A stretch of DNA of 64,000 nt from Agapetus fuscipes. Lineage: Eukaryota > Arthropoda > Insecta > Trichoptera > Glossosomatidae. The notes under the pieces are model-generated. The model was not told the DNA's origin, ran no database searches, and saw only the letters and a list, made by a program, of their open reading frames with translations. The stretch is from contig OX637361.1 in the NCBI GenBank assembly GCA_951799405.1, positions 11,630,170 through 11,694,169 on the forward strand, in the 5' to 3' direction. Shown here piece by piece: positions 52,563-63,431 of the stretch (its first letter is position 1; the number at the start of each line of letters is the position of its first letter). A program made the translations under genes and the position numbers.

Positions 52563-52835
52563 GCCTACCATTAAGCAGAGAAAGCTAATGTACTTCGGTC
52601 ACATTATGAGAAATGAGAAGTACCGTCTCCTTCATCTTATCATTCAGGGTAAGATTGAGGGGAGAAGACCTCAGGGACGCTGAAGGACATCATGGCTGAA
52701 GAACCTGCGACAGTGGTCCGGCAGAAGCACCAAGTCCCTGTTTCGAGCCGCAGCATCAAAAATCAAAATAGCTATGATGATCGCCGATCTTCGTTAGAAG
52801 TGGCACAAGAAGAAGAAGAAGAAGTAGGTCTTAGA
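52563..52835 (+). pseudogene. LINE 3' end, subfamily 3, with (GAA)n tail
   Basis: The frame with breaks reads RKLMYFGHIMRNEKYRLLHL, GKIEGRRPQGR, WLKNLRQWSG and IKIAMMIADLR, ending in (GAA)n. Its tail recurs at 33,484-33,532 beside cnk exon 5. Confidence 0.78.
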
Positions 52836-53154
52836 ACAAAAATAATTAAACTTATAATTATAAATTGTAAGGGCCTGTTGCACTAAACTCCAATCAGACA
52901 AAAACCAAAATTAAGTGTGATTTCTCCCATCAAATCAAAAATTTGGTTGCATGTACGCAAATCAGCTGATGTACATCATTTTCCGGTTCAAATTCTATTA
53001 TATTATTTATTACCCACTTCCGAGAAATATTTAACCGAGGTCCTTAATCAAATTTGGTGTGTCAATCAAATATTGATTGGAGGTTGGTGCAACATACAAA
53101 ATTATGCAATTCAGTAAAACAATTAAATTGAAGCTTAAAAGCCTGAACTGCCGA

Positions 53155-53225
53155 TTAACATTGCAGATTAACCGCTATTTTTCTATCCTTGCACACTTCT
53201 TTCATTTCATCCAGACATAATTTCG
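53155..53225 (-). pseudogene. LINE 3' end fragment, subfamily 2
   Basis: AACATTGCAGATTAACCGC, TTTCTATCCTTGCACACTTC, TTTCATTTCATCCAGA. Confidence 0.6.
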
Positions 53226-53639
53226 AGTAGGAAATGCTTTATAATTAATTGCAAGTAGGTATATAATATAACTGAAATAGCTCGATTTTTCTTAAATTTG
53301 GCGCAGAAACGAGTGTTTGAGATTCCGCCAATTACTCTGCCATTAATTTAAGTTGCAAGTCTGGCATTTGCCTGTTAATTGTGGGATCGTTTACAAGAAT
53401 GAGCCGCCAGTGTGGAATGTGCCGCACTGACAACTGACGGCGGTGATAAAAACGCTGACACAAATGTCACACATAGTTGGCACGGCTTCGTCAAAGTCCT
53501 AGCGGTCCTAGAGCTGAATATCTCAGAGGGATTGAGGAGGGAGAGGAGAAACGCGTGAGGCGTCAAAGACAATCACAATTAACAATGGGGATAACCTTCA
53601 CATTATTAATAAGTTGTAAATATGTACCTACTCTATTAG

Positions 53640-53725
53640 TTTTTACCTACAGTACTCATTATAACCAACTTAGTTGCAGAGATATATCGACGGTTAAAAG
53701 TAAGTAAGTAAATAAGCGACGTTCT
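53640..53725 (+). mobile_element. Rep-G terminal fragment
   Basis: ATATATCGACGGTTAAAAG...AATAAGCGAC matches the Rep-G terminus at 58,748. Confidence 0.5.
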
Positions 53726-53992
53726 GTACCCTTAGTACGAGTTGCAAAACTTGAGTAATGTAAAGTTTACGGCAATTATTGAAGAGTGATTTCCCCCGAA
53801 ATCTGCCGTTTTTGTTTGTTTGAACTTGATTTTCTTCATCACTGTAATTCTTTTGCTAAGACCACAAAGTGTAAGAGAAATCCCGCTTTAATATTTTCCG
53901 TAAGCTTTACGTTTCTTAAGTTTTGCAACTCGTACTAAGGGTACTCAGTGACGTGCCTACGGTTTCTGCCATTCGCATGCTGGATAATTAAT

Positions 53993-54393
53993 CTAATCTA
54001 ATATAATCTAAGTTGCAAAGATATGTTACATTGGAGATTCACATTACATGCATTCCCACAACCAAGACACGTACAAGTTCGCGCTTGCACGTGCCTCATG
54101 TGAGCTATAAAATAATCTATAATCTAAGTTGCAAGGATATATTCATTTAAAGCTCTCAGATGTATGCCCACAAACCAACAAGTGTAGTTCGCGCTTACAA
54201 ATGCTGAATGTGTACTTACAAATAAAATCCAAACCTCAAATGAACATAAGCCCCACAACTTTTGAGCCTACAACATGAAAACCTATCTCAAATGGACATA
54301 CACCCTGCAATTCTTGCCGTCCTTCCCTGTAACAGGGGTGACATTGGCAAAGTGAACCATTTTTACAGCATGGGTGGTCAGCCGCATACCAAA
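53993..54393 (-). mobile_element. Rep-C copy split by a younger Rep-C copy
   Basis: (TCTAA)n GTTGCAAAGATATGTTACAT to CATGTGAGC; resumes GAGCCTACAACATGAAAACC at 54,264 and ends GGTGGTCAGCCGCATACCA. Confidence 0.88.
54106..54263 (-). mobile_element. Younger, 5'-truncated Rep-C copy nested in Rep-C
   Basis: ATAATCTAAGTTGCAAGG to CCCCACAACTTTT; GAGC is present on both sides (54102-54105, 54264-54267). It belongs to the subfamily seen at 38,172. Confidence 0.88.
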
Positions 54394-55094
54394 TAGATAG
54401 ATAAATAAAATAGACAAGATAATTAAAGTTGCACGAAATCACAAATAATAAATCTTAACCCTTTGTTTCTTTCCTCAGTGTTTCTTAATCTCTTCAGACT
54501 TCGATTTTGGATTAATGAATAAATCTTTACATACTTAAGATCCTTACTAAGTACAACTATATTTTCACAGGAATTCATTGTATACTATAAAAACCGGATT
54601 CTCGATCGCAAACAAGCAATAAGTTATTTATTATGATATTTGAACCTGACGCGACAGTGTTTTCAAAACACAATACATAAGTCATTCATAAATCTGTAAA
54701 CAGCTTCAGTCTGGAATCGTAAAATTTCATGGACGAAAAGCTTAGCTTCTCTGAATATTATTATCATGCGTACTCCGAGCCACATCTCCAAGCAATATCT
54801 GTGAATGTGTGTTTTCATTTAGAATTAAAAGAGCTTAAGCGACTACCTTCATACAAACTTACAGAGTTCAAGCTTTTTCATACGTTAAACAAAGACAGGC
54901 ATACAATTCTCAATCACGTTAGAACAGAGTTTCGTTCGGCAATGACTAATATTATTATCCCACTTTACCTCACAGATGGCAGTAGCTGGATTATTGATGC
55001 TTATCTTTAATCTACTCAAAAATATTCATTATTTTCATTTCTGAGGGTACGCATGCTTAGCTTTTTAGCTTGTAAGGTAGTCACGCCACTGACT
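54394..55094. other. No recognised gene
   Basis: A 93-codon frame at 54,729-55,010 (MDEKLSFSEYYYHAYSEPHL...) has no domain I know and no splice context. Confidence 0.4.
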
Positions 55095-55485
55095 GGGTAC
55101 TGGTCAACAATAAGTTATGAATGCTATCCTTCTTAAAAAAAATCCGCTCTTTCTAAAGCGCTAACTTCCATAGCTCTACGATGATTTTTGTGTTGTATAT
55201 GTCCAAGCAAACAACTGCGTTTTCAAAGTATGGTTCTGGTGTAATCGACAAGATTTTGGCCTTTTTTGTCCCAAAGGCGATTGTGACATAAAAAATCGTA
55301 AAACATCGTAAAGCCACATTAATACGAATGCCAATAAATGCCTTTATTTTTATAATTTTAGAGCCGTTTTGATTTTAACGATATGATAAAAAAAATAAGA
55401 AAAGTTATGCCATTTTTCTGCGATGTAAACTTTAAACTGCTCTAAGACAATTTAGTTTTTATCGCTTATTAGCCGTTGATATTAA
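55095..55485 (+). mobile_element. Rep-G element, uninterrupted copy 2
   Basis: AGTTATGAATGCTATCC through ACATTAATACGAATGCCAAT (the empty Rep-C site) to TTTATCGCTTATTAGCCGTTG. Confidence 0.8.
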
Positions 55486-55702
55486 CATTCAAAGCTCATA
55501 TTTAATGCATGCCCCCAAACAGACACGTGTAAGATCGCACATACAAATGCTGAATGTGTACTTACAAATTAAAACTAAACCTCAATTAAAATAAGCCCTA
55601 CAACTATTGCCGACCTGCCTTCAAACAGAGGTGACATTGGCAAAGTGAACCAGTTTTTACAGTATGGGTGGTAAGCCTCATACTAACGTATAAGTCAAGG
55701 AA
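55486..55702 (-). mobile_element. Rep-C copy
   Basis: AACATTCAAAGCTCATATTT to ACGTATAAGTCAAGGAATG. Confidence 0.82.
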
Positions 55703-55706
55703 TGAT

Positions 55707-55933
55707 TTGAATAATAATAATAATATCATTGGTGAGCTCTGTTTATGTGTGAATCCCATCTCAAGAGTCCTCTGCGAGTTGGTCATCGTTGTAGAAAGCG
55801 TCAAGCAAGACCCAGTTGGTGGCAAAGCTGGATGGGCCCATGGTGACCGGCCTTTGGTAAAGGCAGATAATTTTTTCAACCCTAGCTTTCAATCACCGTC
55901 TTAAGTGTTAACCACTAGACTACGGACCGGTCG
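55707..55933 (-). mobile_element. SINE-A copy, internally deleted
   Basis: (AAT)n tail at the left; head ends ACTAGACTACGGACCGGTC at 55,932. Box B region lost. Confidence 0.8.
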
Positions 55934-56092
55934 ATATAAGCTATCCTTATGGTTCTATCCGCAACGCAAGCAAGTTACACATATATTGTTATAACTTCTT
56001 GCCTGCGTTATCCCCGAAGGAGTCGCATGTGGCGATTCGGGACATATTTATTTTTACGGGTAAGGGTGCCGCCCTCACACCAAAATATAAGA
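55934..56092 (-). mobile_element. SINE-B 3' part, directly behind the SINE-A head
   Basis: CTTGCCTGCGTTATCCCCGA, CATGTGGCGATTCGGGAC, TTTATTTTTACGGGTAAGGG. Confidence 0.75.
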
Positions 56093-56419
56093 TTTTTATA
56101 ACAAAAGAAATATAACAAAGATCAGCCTTCTGCAGTGTTAAGAACAAAAAAACTCAAAATAAAACAAAAATAACACTTCCAAATATAACAAAAATCATCC
56201 TTCTACAGTATTATGAACAAAAAACTTAAAATAAAAATAAAAATAAACTTCGAAAGAGTATCTCCAATGAATTTGCAGAATTTGTTGAACGATTGGGCTT
56301 TTTCAATGCTGTCAACAGTGTCAACGATTCTTGTAGCCACGAGTAGTGCCTACAGCATGCGCAGAGCAGTTCGCGCGCAACCGCGCTACGATACACACAC
56401 CGATTTTGCTGCGCCACTC

Positions 56420-56515
56420 AATCTCGCGAGATCTCGTACAAAAATTGAACGAGACTCAGTCTCGCAAAATATGGACGAGATCTCGCGAGATCCCGATCTC
56501 GCGAGAACGAGATTG
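56420..56515. repeat. Cluster of TCTCGCGAGA palindromes
   Basis: ATCTCGCGAGATC-type motifs occur at about 56,423, 56,483 and 56,498, with ACGAGACTCAGTCTCGC between. GC-rich against AT-rich flanks. Confidence 0.6.
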
Positions 56516-56774
56516 CATTCCCTAGTACCTACTTAGGTACATGTGAAACATTTGAGATCCAACGAGTACACGCGAGTAAATTGTGCACCTTATGCTTTTC
56601 CCCGTATCTCCTTCTTTGTCTAAGTTGCCAGAAATGCGTCGGTATGAATCACACCTTCCTGCTTTAGACCTAACTCACACGTGAGAGTAACCAGCTCACT
56701 TCATTAGACCAATCTAAATAGTTCGCTAAGTAAGTCAATTTAATTAATTTTAGCGTAGGTAATGAAATCTTATA

Positions 56775-57003
56775 TTCTAATCTAATCTAAGTTGCAAAAA
56801 TATCTAACATTGGGGATTCACATTCTCACAAGCAGACACGTACAAGTTCGCGATTGCGCTTACCGCATGTGAACCTACAATATAGAAACCAAGTGTTAAA
56901 TGGACATACACCCTGCAACTTTTGCCGACCTTCCCTGAAACAGGGGTGACATTGGCAAAGTAAACCATTTTCTACAGCATGGGTGGTCAGCCGCATACCA
57001 AGT
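56775..57003 (-). mobile_element. Rep-C copy
   Basis: TCTAATCTAATCTAAGTTGC to GTCAGCCGCATACCAA. Confidence 0.85.
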
Positions 57004-57017
57004 ATTCAAGAATTAAT

Positions 57018-57088
57018 GTAAACTGTAACTGTTACTCTGTCGCCATTCCACTAGGAGTGGCCAGAGCTTCTGCAGAGTTGTCTCTGCT
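57018..57088 (-). pseudogene. LINE 3' end fragment, subfamily 1
   Basis: GTTACTCTGTCGCCATTCC, AGGAGTGGCCAGAGCTTCTG. Confidence 0.6.
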
Positions 57089-57487
57089 TCTCTTAGGAAA
57101 ATCATCCGTGATGCACAATATTATATGAATGACTGTGAAAGTAGAATTAGTGGTTGTAATTTTGCAAACTAATAATTAAGTATAACCCATTGAGATGTGT
57201 AAGTGTGTGCGTGTATGCATGCTGGAGTCTTCTAGTAGGTATATGCAAGCGCGTGCTGGGGTGGGTGTGAGAATGGGAGAATCCGTATACGCTGTAGTGA
57301 ACTATTGACTCTTCTTCTTTGGAAGAACTTCATGGTAAAGAAAGAAGGTCCATGTAATTTTTATCTATAAGCTAAGTTGCACGGATAAATCAACATTTAA
57401 AATTAATAAAAGCCGCCAACATAACAGAAAAGCCGCCATTTTTTCTGTCCTGAATAAAAGTGATTTTTTTACGTGTCTGCATGGTCA

Positions 57488-57783
57488 AATCCGGTGGATA
57501 GCATTCCACTCCGTGAGCTCGGGATCGAATCCCACCGAGGGTGTCAGAAATTATTTCCCGTTTCGGTGCTTATTTCAAACCCATAAATAAAATACCGGCA
57601 AGATTCACTCAGCTTACACAAGAACTGAGTACCAGCCCCCTCAGGAGCTGGGAAACTCCCACTTCAACTGAAGTGGTTGCCCCTTACCTGTAATAAATAA
57701 TAGATTCCACTCGCCACATGCGAAACCCTTGAGGGATAACGCGGCAAGAAGTCACACTATATGTGTAGCTTAGTTACGTTTAT
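57488..57783 (+). mobile_element. SINE-B copy, head truncated
   Basis: GTGAGCTCGGGATCGAATCC, CCGGCAAGATTCACTCAGC, GATAACGCGGCAAGAAG, AGCTTAGTTACG. Confidence 0.85.
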
Positions 57784-57886
57784 TTTCCCCGGTGCCCGGT
57801 TTATTTTTTCCAATGCCGTTAGAGTCTAGCCCAAGTATTCTACCTTCAGCGGTACAGTTTGTTTATGGCCGTCTGTTGTTGGCGTT

Positions 57887-57912
57887 TGTTTGTTTGTTTG
57901 TTTGTTTGTGCT
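57887..57912 (+). repeat. (GTTT)n microsatellite
   Basis: Six TTTG units in a row. Confidence 0.9.
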
Positions 57913-57917
57913 GCGTG

Positions 57918-58014
57918 TATTTCAGGTATGGCACGGACTGCAGAGCGCCGACCAACAAAGACTTCTTGATGTGCATGTGGATATACGCATGCGCGGCTCT
58001 GGTAGCGGCCACTG
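57918..58014 (+). CDS. Weak candidate terminal exon after a (GTTT)n tract
   Basis: A plausible acceptor GCGTGTATTTCAG|GTATGG follows a T/G-rich run. One frame reads VWHGLQSADQQRLLDVHVDI and RMRGSGSGHCE before TGA. A second frame is open longer and starts upstream of the acceptor. No homology is recognised, and no partner exon was found. It may be chance. Confidence 0.15.
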
Positions 58015-58433
58015 CGAGTGATTTATGCTCCCCACACCAACAGATTTATGGCTCTTTAATTAAATCCACAGAGATCACCTCCTCTTGTACCTATTCTACG
58101 CACTGTACTGCCCAGTACCTGCTGGGTTAGCTAAACAGTCTACACTAATATTTTAGGACGCTCAGAATCACTTTGCATTTTTGTTTGTAAATTTAAAATC
58201 CTCGAGCCCCAAACCCTCACGGCTATAATCTTTCAGTGATTTTTGAGCCTCCTTGCTTTGTGCAAACACTTGGGAAAGTGTAGCTTCTCGGGAGGGCCTT
58301 CTGCCACTCGTATCTCACATAACTTTTGCATGCGAGTCTTGTGACACATCCCCGGATGGGATGGATATACAGGGTGTGGGTCAGTGGAGGGGAGACTGAC
58401 CCTGAGAGAAGGTGTTGTAGTCTACACTAATAT

Positions 58434-58562
58434 AAGAGAAGAGTGTGTATGAAGAAAGTGATGAATTTAAAATATATTATGCAAGGAGATAAAAAAGTGG
58501 AGACGCATCTGCGGAGGTACCGACCACTCCCAGCGGCAGGTTACTGTAACAGTAACTGTACT
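58434..58562 (+). pseudogene. LINE 3' end fragment, subfamily 1, diverged
   Basis: GTATGAAGAAAGTGATGAAT, CATCTGCGGAGGTACCGACC, GTTACTGTAACAGTAACTG. Confidence 0.55.
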
Positions 58563-58747
58563 CCTAAACAAGAATTTAATCTCCTACAAACATTGGATTA
58601 TTACTTAGGTAGGTACTACTTAAATTTTGGCAATTCAAATCACATCACAGTGAACTATTAAGAGTGACGTTTCAGAAGATGGCGAATTTAGTTCAGATTT
58701 TCACCACGTTCAGTAAAAGCCGTGTCGATCCGTATCGTTAAAATTAT

Positions 58748-59328
58748 ACATGTCGACGGTTAAAAAGCAGTAATAAGCGACATAAACTAATAGATTAAAA
58801 TAAAAAACTTCTTTGTTACAATTCACATGAGCTCATGTGAATTGTAACAAAGAAGTTTTTTATTTTAATCTATTAAAATGAACTTTCACGAAGTAACTGC
58901 CAAAAACCTAGATAATGACATAAACTAAATTTTTCAGGAGAGCAGTTTAAAGTTTGAGATTGCAGAAAAATGGCACACCTTTTTTATTTTTTATCATATC
59001 GTTAATATCAAAACAGCTCTCAAATTAAAAAAATAAAGGCATTTATTGGTATTCCTATTAATGTGGTTTAACGATGTTTTACGACATTTTTAATGTCACA
59101 AGCGCCTTTAGGGCAAAAAAGGCTAAAATCTTATCGGTTACACCAAAACCATACTTCGAAAACGCAGTCGTTTGCTTGAGTATAAACAACACAAAAATCA
59201 TCGTAGAGCTATGGGAGTTAGTGCATTAGAAAGAGCGGAAAATTTTAAGTAGGATAGCATTCATAACTCATTTTCGACTAAAATGTCGCTTATGCCTTAG
59301 GTACTGCCTTTTAACCGTCGATGTATAT
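58748..59328 (-). mobile_element. Rep-G element, copy 3, with terminal inverted repeats and a nested palindrome
   Basis: The left end TGTCGACGGTTAAAAAGCAG and right end CTGCCTTTTAACCGTCGATG are inverted repeats. TA flanks both ends, hinting at Tc1/mariner-type insertion. The interior is the inverse of 55,095-55,485. A palindrome (58,788-58,870) lies near the left end. Confidence 0.78.
58788..58876. repeat. Perfect palindrome of about 88 bp
   Basis: Arms TTAAAATAAAAAACTTCTTT and complement meet at CACATGAGCTCATGTG (centre about 58,831). Confidence 0.92.
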
Positions 59329-59940
59329 TTGGATTGTTACGAATATCTTAATACTATTATAGGAATAATCTTTATTTTAAGTTGCGAAGATATGTTAACA
59401 TTTAAGATTCATATTAAGTACAAATGCTGCATGCGCTCTTACAAATTATAAATTAACATAAACCTTGCAACTTTTGTCGACTTTCCGTGAAACAGGGAAT
59501 ACGCCAAGTGGAATAGCAACAAAGCTACAGACACACCAACAACCTTGATGCTATCAGTCATTGTAAACACGTGTCATCAAATAAAATTAAAAAAAAAATC
59601 CTTGTGCTTGTTTTTGATGTCAGCGAGACAGCGTCAAGTGCTGCGAATTCATTCACTCTGTGTATAGCAAGTAATGAAAAATTACAGGGTTGTTTGGAGG
59701 CACACGTGGGGTGAGTGCGCGCGCACGTGCGCACTAAAGGGAGACACGTGGGGGGAGGGAGGGGCGGACAGATCATCGAGCAATAAGCCGAGTAATAAAT
59801 TTTAAAGTGCATGCAGGAGAAGTGCAGGCAGGAGAAGTGAAATTAATTTAGGTGCAGTTGAAAGAATTGATCTATGCAAGTATAATCTGTGACATTTAAG
59901 GGTGGGTATAAGACCAGTGCCTCGGATTTGCAGTGAGCCT
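59329..59940. other. Degraded Rep-C then unique sequence
   Basis: 59,370-59,500 is a poor antisense Rep-C relic. A GCGCGCGCACGTGCGCAC alternating purine-pyrimidine run is at about 59,717. Confidence 0.5.
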
Positions 59941-59944
59941 GGGT

Positions 59945-60337
59945 CTGGTGGAAATGATCGGATTCTGATAATGTCCCTGGATGGACCAAATTCCTGAAAT
60001 AGAGTATGAATGGAATATCCAGAGTCATAATAAAAGGAGAGCTTGTATGAAGAAGGTTATGACTCTAGATAAAATGAAAGAAGTATGTAAGGACAGAGGG
60101 AAATGACGGTTGATCTGTAATGCTGGCGGCGAGGACTGGGGTTTATTCAATTAGAATTTTGTATTATGTATTTGTTTTGATGTGTATACATATGTTATGT
60201 TATGACTCTAGATAAAATGAAAGAAGTATGTAAGGACAGAGGGAAATGACGGTTGATCTGTAATGCTGGCGGCGAGGACTGGGGTTTATTCAATTAGAAT
60301 TTTGTATTATGTATTTGTTTTGATGTGTATACATATT
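59945..60337 (+). repeat. LINE subfamily 2 3' end with a perfect 3' tandem duplication
   Basis: TGGATGGACCAAATTCCTGA to AAAATGAAAGAAGTATG is the LINE tail. A segment of about 137 bases (60,056-60,192) is repeated at 60,200-60,336 with no difference seen. Confidence 0.88.
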
Positions 60338-60363
60338 TGTGAATTAAAAATGTAATTTGCTGT

Positions 60364-60602
60364 GTATGTTCCTCGATTTATAGATTGGTATGTGGCAGAC
60401 AACGCATGCTGTAGAAAATGGTTCACTTTACCAATGTCACCTCTGTTTCAGGGAAGGTCGAGAAGAGTTGCAGGGTGTGTGTTTATTTGAGATTTGGGTT
60501 TTTATGATGCATGTCCACATGCGGCATGCTTAAGCCCAAGAATGCATATAATGTGAATCCCCAATGTTACATATCTTAGCAACTTAGATTAGATTAGATT
60601 AG
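60364..60602 (+). mobile_element. Rep-C copy, sense
   Basis: GTATGTTCCTCGATTTATAG to AACTTAGATTAGATTAGATT. Confidence 0.87.
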
Positions 60603-61046
60603 ATCTGGACCGAAACCGGACTGTGTGGAATGGTGGTTTGGGTTAACAAATCTAAGAAATACGTCCACAGTATTATACCTTTCTGTTATGCATGTGACAA
60701 CTTAGATATAATATGACAAGTTGCCTATCATTTTTTTGTAAATGATTTGTGAAGAGGTATACAATTCACCAACCTATTCTGCCTGGCCAGAAACAGGTAT
60801 TAATATCATCAATTAATAATTCATTATTATATATTTTAATGAATTATCAATTCAAATTCACCCAATGACATATTTTGAACAAGGATTAAAGTTATCGAGG
60901 TCGAACCAACGTAATTCTTTTTTTAAAAACGCTAGAAAGATTAGCCGCTTTATCCCTCAGCCATAACACAGATTTTATTGATTTAATTGATTGCATCTCG
61001 TTACATTTTATGCAGAATCTTTCACAATATATGAGTTGCTTGTCGT

Positions 61047-61317
61047 TGCATTTCGCTGCCTTAGTTCTTGTTTACCGTAAACGCCATTGAGAATTTTTTA
61101 CATGAGCAATGTTTGCATGTGTACTGGACCAATGTGTCTTATGAAAACAAGAAATTTATTTAAAAAATATTTAAAAGAACTCCCACATTATCGAGTTTTA
61201 CGGGTTTTCTTAGCTCAGATTTTGTAGAATTTGATTCATAAGACAACTGCATGAAAAAGTCATATTTGACAAGATTGGCGTATACGGTAAACAAGAACTG
61301 GGGGAGCGATTTGGCGT
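61047..61317 (+). mobile_element. TIR MITE-4, about 270 bp, copy 1
   Basis: Ends ATTTCGCTGCCTTAGTTCTT...ACGCC and GGCGTATACGGTAAACAAGA...GCGAT are inverted repeats of about 35 bases. Copy 2 is at 63,527. Confidence 0.85.
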
Positions 61318-61984
61318 CATGGCATTTCGGCATCTCGGCCGCCCCGCAACGCACGCTACTTGGCTCGTAATCAATGTTAATGAGACAATCAGGTATTTTT
61401 AAATCTCTCTCTCTCTGTGAAGACTGAGCGAACCATGGCTGCGCAGGTAAATCTGCGTTCCAAGCAGCGCAATGTTTTGTATTGACTGACATTTTGAATC
61501 AATCGCCAAACCGCAACGTACCGTCATTTAAGCTGAGCCAAATTCTACTGCTGTCTCTTCTTCTTCTCGTTCTCTTAGGATTCTACAATGTGGTCACTTT
61601 GATAAAAAATTGTTTTTTGTCTCGGACAACTTGAAACAGCTTCTCCACATTGTTTGTTGAATACTTTGACTTCATTGATGTATTTTATTTTTTGTCAGCT
61701 ACTTTAAATTTTTTATATATTTGTGGGATTTTTTTAGGATTAAGGCATTCTACTGTTTAAATTTACATTTTTTTTTGTTTTTGTAATTGTGTCTTTATCT
61801 GTTTTTTCTCCTTAATAAAATAAAATACATCTTTTTAATCTTTTTTAATAGGGTATTTTAGAAAACCCATTTGAAATAAAGTTTTGTAGTGGACTAATTG
61901 TTGTTAGGCCTCTTAAAAGGTTTTTTAATTTCTCTATCCTTTTTTAAAACCTACTGAGCCAAAACCCAAAATATTTATTTCTGC
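61318..61984. other. No gene seen
   Basis: AT-rich, with a CTCTCTCTCTCT-like short run at about 61,405. Confidence 0.5.
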
Positions 61985-62495
61985 ATGTACGAGTTGTTGG
62001 TACGAGGCTGACCACCCGTGCTGTAAAAATCGGTTCACTTTTGCCAATGCCACCCCGGTTCAAGGAACGGCGGCAGGAGTTGCAAGGTTTATGCCCATGT
62101 GAGGTTTTCTTTATTTGTATGCACACATGCAGAATGTGTAGGCGCGAACCTACATGTGCCTGTCTGTAGGCATGCATTTCATATGAGCCTTAAATGCTTA
62201 CATATCCTTGCAGCTTAGATTATAGATTATAGATTATACCATGGCTTTTATAGTTCCTTGAATTATACATAGATTCATATGAGACTGCCAACTCACACTG
62301 GAAGAAATGACACACTTTGGAAAAGTCTAGTTCTAGTTTCGGGGAAGGTCGGCAAGAGTTGCGAGGCTTATGTTCATTTGAAATTTGTTTTTTTATTTGT
62401 TAATTCACACGCGGCACATGTAAGTGTAAGCTTATGTGTATCTGCTTTTGGGCATGCATTAAATACATACAAATATTATGCAGATCTCTTAACTA
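61985..62495 (+). mobile_element. Two Rep-C copies in tandem, sense
   Basis: First copy 61,985-62,240 ends with three TTATAGA tail units; the second, more diverged, runs 62,249-62,495. Confidence 0.82.
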
Positions 62496-62753
62496 GGTTC
62501 ATACGGAAAATTAAATAGCTTGACGCTTTCTGGTGATCGGCCTACCGGCGTTTTATTCTACGTTGACGACGTATTTTCATGGCCTTGCAACATTAGAGGG
62601 CTATGCCCGAGGAGATCCGTCAAACGTCAAACATTCTGTCGTAAATCTGTCAATCGGAAAACACAAAGGTAAAGCAAAGCTCTGCGCCTGTAGGTGTGTT
62701 GATGGATGGAGACCTCCACAATATTTTAAAATACATTATCAAGCTGTGTATTG

Positions 62754-63230
62754 TAGTCCAATTGATAGCTCAGTTTGTAGAATGCAATCCCAGAGAGCCA
62801 GGGTTCGATCTCTACCAAAGGTGTCAGAAAGGTAACCGGTCCGCAGTCTAGTGGTGACGCTTCTGACTCGTACACAGAAGGACGTGGGTTCGAATCCCAG
62901 CGGAGCACAAAAAATACCATTTATTCTTTCAAATATGCTCTTCGCTGGATTGAAAAATGCATATATACCTTTACCAAGGACCGGTCACCAAAGGTCCATA
63001 CAAAAACTGGGTCTTGCTTGAAAATTATCGCTTTCTATAGCGATGACCAAGCTTGCAAAGGGCTGTTGAGGTGTAATTCACACAAAAACAGCGTCACCAA
63101 ATAAATCATCCTTATACTACTATTTATTTAAATGATTTCCCGTGTAAGCTTATTGCAAAGCAAAAATAAAAATACCAGCAATGTTTCCTCAGTCTCTCAA
63201 GAATGAGGTCCTGCACCTTTGAAAGCAGAG
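62754..63230 (+). mobile_element. SINE-B copy split by SINE-A
   Basis: Head ATTGATAGCTCAGTTTGTAG and box B AGGGTTCGATCTC up to GTGTCAGAAAG; after SINE-A the body resumes ATGATTTCCCGTGTAAGC at 63,132. Confidence 0.82.
62836..63128 (+). mobile_element. SINE-A copy nested in SINE-B
   Basis: ACCGGTCCGCAGTCTAGTGG, GGGTTCGAATCCCAGCGG, tail AAATAAATCATCCTTATACT. Confidence 0.9.
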
Positions 63231-63431
63231 AAACCCCCGTTTTAATAAGCTCAATGCAAGAGGGCTAGGGTTCAATCTGCACCACGAGAAATGATTTCCC
63301 TTTTCGGAATTTATTTCAAACCCAAAATCTACCGGCAAAGTATGTTCAGCCTTCACAAAAAATGAGAACTTGTTCTCTCGGAGGTAGGGAAATCTCCGCT
63401 TCAAGTGATGTGGCTGCTCCCCTTACCTCTT
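63231..63431 (+). mobile_element. Second SINE-B fragment
   Basis: AAATGATTTCCCTTTTCGG, TACCGGCAAAGTATGTTCAG, GTTCTCTCGGAGGTAGGG. Confidence 0.7.

Noticed and set aside
54729..55010. 93-codon frame MDEKLSFSEYYY... as a gene
   Set aside because: No domain, no splice context, base composition as flanks. Kept only as a note.
56213..56536. 107-codon plus-strand frame over the TCTCGCGAGA cluster
   Set aside because: Its composition follows the palindromes; no domain seen. A minus-strand transposase reading was also considered but could not be supported.
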